A program made the translations under genes and the position numbers. The notes under the pieces were generated by a model that was given only the letters and a program-made list of their open reading frames with translations, ran no database searches and was not told the origin of the DNA. A stretch of DNA of 64,000 nucleotides. Origin: Demequina sediminicola. GTDB taxonomy: Bacteria > Actinomycetota > Actinomycetes > Actinomycetales > Demequinaceae. Below are positions 58,732 to 64,000 of the stretch, in pieces. Position 1 is the first letter of the stretch. Each line of letters starts with the position of its first letter. Location: the NCBI RefSeq assembly GCF_000975055.1, contig NZ_BBRB01000003.1, positions 186,001 to 250,000 on the forward strand. Direction: 5' to 3'.

Positions 58732-58746
58732 GTTACGTTTCGTAAC
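58732..58746. promoter_or_regulatory. operator-like palindrome upstream of the aldolase gene
   Basis: GTTACG-TTT-CGTAAC is a perfect 15-bp inverted repeat 28 bases before the ATG at 58775. It may be a site for the SorC regulator, though it differs from the GTTGG-N5-CCAAC repeat at the kinase promoter. Confidence 0.4.
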
Positions 58747-58774
58747 CATCCCCGCCAAGACTTCGAGAGGTCTC

Positions 58775-59446
58775 ATGACACACCCACACCCTCGCTTCTT
58801 CCTTGACTCCGCCGATCGAGCACGCAGCACCGATCTGTTTAGCTCAGGGTTGTTCTACGGCCTCACGACGAATCCGACGATCCTTGACAGGGACGGTTGC
58901 AGCGTTCGAGACATCGGCGCCATCTACGAGTGGGCGCACGACGCGGGCGCACAAGAAATCTGTTTCCAGGCATGGGGCCCAGATGCGCCCACGCTGCTGT
59001 CCAATGCCCAGCAGATCCTAAACATTGACCCGAATGTCATCATCAAGTTGCCCGCAACTCGTGCAGGCTTCATTGCGGCACGGCGCCTCGAAGACCAAGG
59101 AACGACGATACTCATCACTGCGGTCTACCGCGCTTCTCAAATGGCCCTCGCGCAGGCAGTCGGCGCTCACTATGTCGCGCCTTACTTCGGCCGGATCAAC
59201 GACAGCGGCAGGGATGCCCTCAAGGAAATCGCGACCATGCAGGAGATATCGGAACGTGGCCACGGTCACACTCAGGTTCTTGCAGCAAGCCTGAGGACAA
59301 TCGACGACGTCGCCGCGCTGTGCTCACGAGGCGTTCCTGCGATGACACTCAACGTCAACTTGGCGGAAGAGATGCTGTCTGACTCCGATACCGTCGCCGC
59401 AGCCCTAGAGTTCGAGCGGGTCATCGCCGCTTCGCGTGAGTCGTAA
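58775..59446 (+). CDS. transaldolase-family protein of the FSA/TalC type
   Basis: 223 residues, a compact class I aldolase barrel. FFLDSADRARSTDLF (Asp), GLTTNPTIL, ICFQAWGP with Gln where transaldolases have Glu, NVIIKLPATRAGF with the Schiff-base lysine, LITAVYRASQM, HYVAPYFGRINDSG with the Tyr typical of FSA instead of Phe, and VLAASLRT. The Gln/Tyr pair fits fructose-6-phosphate aldolase rather than true transaldolase; natural substrate unknown. RBS GAGAGG precedes the ATG. Context suggests cleavage of the phosphorylated, isomerised import product. Confidence 0.85.
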   Translation: MTHPHPRFFLDSADRARSTDLFSSGLFYGLTTNPTILDRDGCSVRDIGAIYEWAHDAGAQEICFQAWGPDAPTLLSNAQQILNIDPNVIIKLPATRAGFIAARRLEDQGTTILITAVYRASQMALAQAVGAHYVAPYFGRINDSGRDALKEIATMQEISERGHGHTQVLAASLRTIDDVAALCSRGVPAMTLNVNLAEEMLSDSDTVAAALEFERVIAASRES

Positions 59447-59525
59447 CGTGTGTACAACAGGTCGACACGGCCATGCCGTACAGAGCTGAGGGAGAAACCG
59501 CAAGAACCGCAAAGACGGGAGCGCC

Positions 59526-61121
59526 TTAGCGGCGTGCGACACCTTCCTTGATCAGACCATAGACGAGCGAGTCCACGAGGGCCTCCCAGGACGCTTCGAT
59601 GATGTTGGGGCCGACCCCCACGGTGCGCCAGGTTTCCCCAGTCTCGCTATGCACAGTGGTGATGAGGACCCGTGTGACGGCATCGGTGCCGTGGGACGCT
59701 TCCATGATGCGGACTTTGAAGTCGGAGAGTTCAAAGTGCGCGATCTCGGGGTATGCCCCACGCAATGCGATCCGTAGTGCGTGGTCGATGGCGTTGACGG
59801 GGCCGTTGCCCTCGCCGACGGACACCTCTCGCTGTCCCCCGGCTGTCAGTTTCACGATTGCTTCGGCATCCGCATCCGTGGGGTCGCCGGGCTTGGATGA
59901 GACGCGCACGCGCCACGTTTCGACGTCCCAGAACGCGTTGTCTTCACCCAGTTCGTCGCGCAAGAGCAACTCGAATGAGGCATCGGCCGCGTCGAAGGTG
60001 TAGCCGGCAGCCTCGGCGTGCTTCACGCGGTCGGTGACGCGGCCCAGGAGTTCGCCCTGGCCTTCGAGGTCGAAGCCGAGCTCTTTGCCCTTGAGTTCGA
60101 TCGATGCGCGCCCGGCCATATCGGACACCAGCATGCGTAGTCCGTTACCGACTTTCTCCGGCTGAGTGTGCTGGTAGAGGTCGGGGTCGACGCGGATGGC
60201 CGATGCGTGGAGGCCCGCTTTGTGGGCAAAAGCTGAGGCACCCACGTATGGCTGGCGTGCGAAGGGTGCGATGTTGGTGATCTCTGAGATGGCGTGCGCG
60301 ATGCGTGTGGCTTCGGTGAGCCCATCGCCCTTGAGGACGCTGAGGCCCTTCTTGATCTCGAGGTTCGCCACTACGGAGACGATGTCCGCGTTGCCGGTGC
60401 GTTCCCCGTAGCCGTTGATGCATCCCTGAACGTGGGTGGCGCCTGCACCGACGGCGGCCATGGAGTTCGCGACGGCACAGCCGGAGTCGTTATGCGCGTG
60501 CATTCCCAACTGAGTGTCCACTTGTCCTGACACGCCGCGAACGATCTCGCTCACATCGTCGGGAAGCATGCCGCCGTTGGTGTCGCACAGGCACAGCGTG
60601 TCGGCACCGCCATTGACTGCGGCCTGAAGGGTGCGTACCGAGTATTCGGGGTCAAAGCGGTAGCCGTCGAAGAAGTGCTCGGCGTCCATGATGACTCGGC
60701 GGCCTTCGCCGGTGAGGAACGCGAAGGTTTCCTCGATCATGGCGAGGTTCTCGTCGGGACTGACGCGCAGGGCACGCTCGGCGTGGCGGATGTCTGCCTT
60801 GCATACCAGCGTGATGATGGGTGCTTCAGAGTCGAGCAGTGCTCGGACCTGGGGGTCGGAAGCGGCGGTGGTGCCGGCCTTGCGCGTCATGCCAAACGCC
60901 GCGAACTGGGCGTTCTTGAACGACATCTCTTTGGCGACCAGACCAAAGAACTCGGTGTCCTTGGGAACCGCACCAGGCCAACCGCCCTCAATAATGCCCA
61001 CACCAAGCTCGTCCAGCAGCGGCGCAATCGCCATCTTGTCCGCAACGGACAAGTTCATGCCTTCTTGCTGTGCGCCGTCGCGCAGCGTGGTGTCATAGAC
61101 CTCGACTGTGAGATCTGTCAT
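59526..61121 (-). CDS. cimA: (R)-citramalate synthase
   Basis: 531 residues. Condenses pyruvate and acetyl-CoA to citramalate, giving 2-oxobutyrate for isoleucine without threonine. LeuA-like barrel: VEVYDTTLRDGAQQEGMNLSVADKMAIAPLLDELGVGIIEGGWPGAVPKDTEFF, metal motif MHAHNDSGCAVANSMAAVGAGATHVQGCINGYGERTGNAD; a C-terminal LeuA-dimer/regulatory domain (about 400-531) for feedback. Naming as CimA rather than LeuA rests on the EGGWPGAVPKDTEFF type opening. RBS AAGGAG lies 8 bases ahead. Preceded by a leader peptide and hairpins that look like an attenuator. Citramalate would next need LeuC/LeuD, found at 12-14 kb. Confidence 0.9.
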   Translation of the reverse strand: MTDLTVEVYDTTLRDGAQQEGMNLSVADKMAIAPLLDELGVGIIEGGWPGAVPKDTEFFGLVAKEMSFKNAQFAAFGMTRKAGTTAASDPQVRALLDSEAPIITLVCKADIRHAERALRVSPDENLAMIEETFAFLTGEGRRVIMDAEHFFDGYRFDPEYSVRTLQAAVNGGADTLCLCDTNGGMLPDDVSEIVRGVSGQVDTQLGMHAHNDSGCAVANSMAAVGAGATHVQGCINGYGERTGNADIVSVVANLEIKKGLSVLKGDGLTEATRIAHAISEITNIAPFARQPYVGASAFAHKAGLHASAIRVDPDLYQHTQPEKVGNGLRMLVSDMAGRASIELKGKELGFDLEGQGELLGRVTDRVKHAEAAGYTFDAADASFELLLRDELGEDNAFWDVETWRVRVSSKPGDPTDADAEAIVKLTAGGQREVSVGEGNGPVNAIDHALRIALRGAYPEIAHFELSDFKVRIMEASHGTDAVTRVLITTVHSETGETWRTVGVGPNIIEASWEALVDSLVYGLIKEGVARR

Positions 61122-61203
61122 GGTGCAGGCTCCTTGAGTGAGTCATCATTCCGAGCGGTCGGTCGACGGCGGTGCTTGTGGCGGTGCCGGAGCCCTTTCC
61201 CAA

Positions 61204-61262
61204 CAAAAAAGCCTCCCATGGGTGCGGGAGGCTGCGCGTCGGGAGGTTTCTCGCCGACGCGC
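61204..61262 (-). promoter_or_regulatory. tandem hairpins and terminator upstream of cimA (probable attenuator)
   Basis: Minus strand, 5' to 3': GCGCGTCGG/CCGACGCGC (61254-61262 with 61234-61242, 9 bp) directly after the leader peptide stop, then AGCCTCCC/GGGAGGCT (61226-61233 with 61210-61217, 8 bp) followed by six T residues. CCTCCC occurs in both hairpins, so GGGAGG could pair with either copy, allowing alternative folds. It could instead simply terminate the upstream lipoprotein gene. Confidence 0.6.
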
Positions 61263-61288
61263 TACGGAATGATGAGTGCGGTGAACAT
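61262..61288 (-). CDS. putative isoleucine leader peptide of cimA (MFTALIIP)
   Basis: ATG at 61288 followed by seven codons and TAG encodes MFTALIIP with two adjacent isoleucine codons (ATC ATT) one codon before the stop region. The stop overlaps the first attenuator hairpin. A CATACT -10-like box lies seven bases before the ATG, so the leader would be read from a leaderless transcript. Very short, hence supported only by position, the Ile codons and the downstream terminator. Confidence 0.55.
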   Translation of the reverse strand: MFTALIIP

Positions 61289-61347
61289 CGGGTTCAGTAT
61301 GGCACAGGGCCGATGCTCGCGGTAGTCCCGGCGTGCCGCCGCCGGCG

Positions 61348-61977
61348 TCACGAATCGGCAGTGAACGTTGTGGTCCAGATGTCGCTGCCGTCAGCATTGA
61401 GGTAGATGTATGTGACCTGTGGGTCCATGACCCCCGCGGCCTCAAGTTCCGGGATGGCAATGTCTTGGGCATCGGCCTTCAACTGCGCTTCCTGCTCTTC
61501 AGCCCCATGGTCGAAGATGGTCTCTGGTACTTGCTCATAAAACTGGAAAGTGAATACCAGGGCGTTGTGTCCCTCGGATGACACGGCCATGGCACCGTTG
61601 GGGTCGGGACTCTCTGCCTCGAGCGCCTGAAAATCCGTGTTCAGTTGGATTGCGTACAAGCTGAGCGCGATGCTCGACAGGCTTTCGAGGTGCTCTTGGT
61701 CGGTGATCTCATCCTGCGTCTGCGACGGTGTGGGATCCGGTTCGGGGCGAAGAGTTTCTTCAACGGGATCCGGCTCCGTGGTCTCTTCGACTGGTTCGGG
61801 CTCTGGCTCGGCGAGGTGCGGGATGTGGGCCGCGAAGGAGACCGATGAGCCCGCTGCTGCCGTAGTGGAGCCGTCAACGATGGCGGCCGTGCACCCTGTG
61901 AGAGCGATACCGAACGCCGCTACGGCAATGGCACAGGCAGCGGCATTGGCAAGAGTTTTTGAACTGGCGCGAATCAT
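61348..61977 (-). CDS. lipoprotein of unknown function
   Basis: 209 residues. Lipobox LTGC at about residues 26-29, then a Glu/Pro/Thr-rich linker (residues about 55-90), then a domain with SLSSIALSLYAIQLNTDFQALEAESPDPNG and a C-terminal VTYIYLNADGSDIWTTTFTAD, reminiscent of DUF4854-type secreted domains. GGGGGAAGA precedes the ATG. No functional clue from neighbours. Confidence 0.7.
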   Translation of the reverse strand: MIRASSKTLANAAACAIAVAAFGIALTGCTAAIVDGSTTAAAGSSVSFAAHIPHLAEPEPEPVEETTEPDPVEETLRPEPDPTPSQTQDEITDQEHLESLSSIALSLYAIQLNTDFQALEAESPDPNGAMAVSSEGHNALVFTFQFYEQVPETIFDHGAEEQEAQLKADAQDIAIPELEAAGVMDPQVTYIYLNADGSDIWTTTFTADS

Positions 61978-62032
61978 TCTTCCCCCTGTAGGACGCTGCG
62001 TATTCCACTGCGTCCGCCCACAGGCTAGCAGG

Positions 62033-62581
62033 TCATCTACCAGCGGGAGGAATCTGCTTCAACGCTGCCCTGCGGGCTCGCCAGTCAGGTAAGTGGGCGT
62101 CCATGATCGCGTAGAACGCGGGGCCGTGGGAGCTTTCGAACAGGTGCGCCAATTCGTGGACGAGGACGTACTCCAATGCGGCGCGCCCGTAACGCGCCAG
62201 CTCAACGTTGAGCGAGATACGGACGAGTTGCGGGTTGCAACTCCCCCATCGCGTTCGCATGATCCTCAACGTCACGCGGGGCGCCGCAGTGACGCCCATG
62301 CGTGCACACCACGCGGGCATAAGGTCGTCGAGTTGTTCACGTATCCATGCTTTGTGCTGCTCAGCCTCGGGTCCCGGTTCAAGGCGCTGCGGCTTGAGGG
62401 CGTTCTGTGCTCGTCGTTTCGCGATCCATTCCGTTTGCGATTCAACGAAGCGAGTGAGCTGTGCGCGCCGAGTCCCACGAGGCCCTGTGACCAGCAAGGT
62501 GTTGTCGTCGCGGACGTGCAGGATGATCCGGCGTTGTCCACGTCGAAGCTGCACGGAGTAGTCGAGGGTGGTGTCCGTCAT
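62033..62581 (-). CDS. YgjP-like zinc metallopeptidase (DUF45, SprT-like)
   Basis: 182 residues. RRGQRRIILHVRDDNTLLVTGP at the N-terminus; the catalytic region reads RTRWGSCNPQLVRISLNVELARYGRAALEYVLVHELAHLFESSHGPAFYAIMDAHLPDW, with the HELAH zinc motif at residues 142-146 and a third ligand in HGPAF. The WGSC motif is typical of the YgjP/SprT group. Biological substrate unknown. Start ATG 62581 overlaps the GH9 stop (ATGA), so it is co-translated with the cellulase gene, an unusual pairing. Confidence 0.88.
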   Translation of the reverse strand: MTDTTLDYSVQLRRGQRRIILHVRDDNTLLVTGPRGTRRAQLTRFVESQTEWIAKRRAQNALKPQRLEPGPEAEQHKAWIREQLDDLMPAWCARMGVTAAPRVTLRIMRTRWGSCNPQLVRISLNVELARYGRAALEYVLVHELAHLFESSHGPAFYAIMDAHLPDWRARRAALKQIPPAGR

Positions 62582-64000
62582 CGGGTTTCTGGGCAGGCCA
62601 GGAAGAATGCCGCCGCCGCGAGTGCAGAGTTCCAGTTGATGGTGATCTCGTTGGTGGCCCATGAGTTGATGTCGTCGATGTACGCGACTTGTGGCGCGCA
62701 GTCCGCGGCGGGGTAGATGCCCCGGATGGTCTCGTCCCACGTGGGTGTGTCGGCGTTCGGCCCGCCCGCCACGGATCCGCGTGGCGGATGCGGAAGTGAA
62801 GCATCGGCTTGGTGACCAAACCAGCGTGAGTGCTGGTTCTTGACGTCTGCCGTGCCGTACCCGGTGATGTACGACAGCCCGAGCGCGTTGCGTCCCAGCA
62901 GGTAATCCATACTTTCGCGTGCCGCAGCCAGGAGCGCGGGTTCGCCGGAGAGGTCGTAGCCTGCACCCAGAACCACGATGTTGTTGAGGATCTGGCTGTT
63001 GGATCCCCACACGAAGCCGTCATGGGGCAGTGCCATGCCGAAGGGTTGCGCGGCTTGGACCTCTGCAATGGCGCGGGCTCCGGCCATCACCTGCTGGGCG
63101 ATTGCGTGGCGGTGCGCGAAGGTGCTGTCGACGGTGGCGAGATTGATTTTGGCAATGGCGTCGAGTTTGTCCCAGCTGAACCCTGTGGTGGGGAAGGAAT
63201 CTGCGGCGTGGACTGGGGACGCGAGGAGGAAGTCTGCGTATTCGTCTTCACCTGTGGTGAGGAACAGTTCTGCCGCAGCCCAGTAGAACTCGTCGGCCAC
63301 GTCATCATCGTCATAGGGGCCGCCACCAAAGGCGCCGTCTGCTTGGGGTGCGTAGATCTCCGGGTGCGCCAAGGCCGCTCGCCATGAGGTCATGGCTGCA
63401 CTCAAGAGTGTCTGGGCGTAGTCGGAATCGTAGGGCGCCCACAGGCGCGATCCCTGGGCCGCCGCCGCAGCGACATTCAGTGTCGCGGCGGTAGAGGGCC
63501 TGTGGAGGTAGCGCGTGTGGCTGCCGTCAACGGGAAGGAGTGGCAGCCCGGTCCACCCATAGTCGTGAACCTTGTGGTGCGCCATTCCGGCGAGTTCGTG
63601 GCCTTCGGGAACCATCATCGACATCAGAAAGTCGAGCTCCCAGCGCGCCTCACTGAGGACGTCAGGAACTCCGTCGCCGTGCTCGGGAACTGCCAGTGAG
63701 CCATCACCAAGCAGTCGTGCCGCACTCCCACCCAGCCGTTGCGCGCGTTCCCAGATTCCGAGGAGTTGAGCCACCGCAATACCGCCGTTGACCACATACT
63801 TGCCGTGGTCACCCGCGTCGTACCAGCCACCGACCACGTCGAGCCGGTAGTCGCCAGTCCAGGGCGTGCCGTAGACCTTCTCCGAGTCCTCCGCTGGCTG
63901 GCAGGGCACGTTGTAGTCGCCTTGATTCACGTCGTCGCCGCCAGCGCGTGAGACATGGCCTGCTGCACGCGCGTATTCAACGCCCGCAATCTGCGCGTCA
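62578..64000 (-). CDS. GH9 cellulase, C-terminal part (cut by window edge, no C-terminal CBM)
   Basis: The frame is open from base 64000 (residues DAQIAGVEYARAAGHVSRAGGDD, no start seen) to the stop at 62578. About 473 residues of the GH9 domain are present: VVGGWYDAGDHGKYVVNGG with the catalytic aspartates, GGPYDDDDVADEFYWAAAELFLTTGEDEYADFLLASPVHAADSFPTTGFSWDKLDAIAKINLATV, KNQHSRWFGHQ, and ATNEITINWNSAL with the acid glutamate. It aligns throughout with the catalytic domain of the 16.4-kb cellulase but ends right after it, with no CBM2. N-terminal modules lie outside the window. Confidence 0.93.
   Translation of the reverse strand, partial: DAQIAGVEYARAAGHVSRAGGDDVNQGDYNVPCQPAEDSEKVYGTPWTGDYRLDVVGGWYDAGDHGKYVVNGGIAVAQLLGIWERAQRLGGSAARLLGDGSLAVPEHGDGVPDVLSEARWELDFLMSMMVPEGHELAGMAHHKVHDYGWTGLPLLPVDGSHTRYLHRPSTAATLNVAAAAAQGSRLWAPYDSDYAQTLLSAAMTSWRAALAHPEIYAPQADGAFGGGPYDDDDVADEFYWAAAELFLTTGEDEYADFLLASPVHAADSFPTTGFSWDKLDAIAKINLATVDSTFAHRHAIAQQVMAGARAIAEVQAAQPFGMALPHDGFVWGSNSQILNNIVVLGAGYDLSGEPALLAAARESMDYLLGRNALGLSYITGYGTADVKNQHSRWFGHQADASLPHPPRGSVAGGPNADTPTWDETIRGIYPAADCAPQVAYIDDINSWATNEITINWNSALAAAAFFLACPETR

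Noticed and set aside
50458-59446. LsrACDB/LsrK autoinducer-2 uptake system
   Set aside because: Importer and SorC regulator resemble it, but the kinase is AraB-like rather than LsrK-like, and lsrF/lsrG are absent.
61204-61233. Simple terminator of the upstream lipoprotein gene only
   Set aside because: Not excluded, but it lies after a promoter-like box and Ile-codon mini-ORF, so the attenuator reading explains more of the sequence.
1-64000. Prophage, transposase genes, CRISPR arrays, rRNA genes
   Set aside because: None recognised on either strand; mobile character is inferred only from repeats.

Overview
The window is GC-rich, gene-dense bacterial chromosome. Gene content and local order (leuC-leuD ... 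murA-plsC-gpsA-ddl, DUF3515, thiL, rpmB, DAK2-recG; an IclR/NdgR regulator divergent from leuCD; roadblock/GTPase clusters; HspR-type HAIR element; DUF3516 helicase; DUF6318 lipoprotein) point to an actinobacterium, probably a cellulolytic member of the Micrococcales (Cellulomonas/Demequina-like). The genus is not settled from sequence alone. Two GH9 cellulases support plant-polymer degradation. I saw no prophage, insertion sequence with transposase, CRISPR array or rRNA.

Layout. 0-8.4 kb: housekeeping block (recG fragment, DAK2 protein, rpmB, thiL, DUF3515 lipoprotein, ddl, gpsA, plsC, murA). 8.5-14.8 kb: PfkB kinase, CPBP-like membrane protein, MATE exporter, leuD, leuC and the divergent ndgR. 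14.8-21.7 kb: two paralogous roadblock/small-GTPase clusters flanking a secreted modular GH9 cellulase and a DCC thioredoxin-like protein. 22-25.5 kb: tRNA-Glu, serine hydrolase, XRE-cupin regulator divergent from an MFS exporter. 25.5-30.4 kb: HAIR-controlled ClpB without its N-domain, then a small accessory segment (4-TM protein, streptogrisin-like protein missing half its catalytic domain, a displaced second ClpB 3' end, ankyrin lipoprotein, palindromic repeats) ending at tRNA-Gln. 30.5-49.3 kb: mixed metabolism and metal handling (HAD phosphatase, AztD-like zinc protein with a Zur-like site, gltX, FAH hydrolase, CueP-like copper protein, EamA exporter, YigZ, RNase HI, YbaK, YggS, DUF3516 helicase, VIT1-type transporter with an iron box, DUF6318 pair bracketed by 29-bp inverted repeats). 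49.3-59.5 kb: lplA and a sugar uptake/catabolism module. 59.5-64 kb: citramalate synthase with a probable isoleucine-leader attenuator, a lipoprotein, a YgjP-like metallopeptidase and a second GH9 gene cut by the window end.

The sugar module is the best candidate for an undescribed system. A SorC-type regulator and an FSA/TalC-type aldolase face a six-gene operon: AraB-like FGGY kinase, binding lipoprotein, two-NBD ATPase, two permeases and a SIS isomerase. It lacks araA and araD, so a classic arabinose route is unlikely; an import, phosphorylate, isomerise and cleave route is inferred for an unidentified ketose or sugar alcohol.

Regulation visible in the DNA includes the cimA leader peptide and terminator, the HAIR element, a Zur-like box, an IdeR/DtxR-like box, several palindromic operators in divergent intergenic regions, and many genes whose -10 box lies only about 6-8 bases before the start codon, indicating frequent leaderless transcripts.
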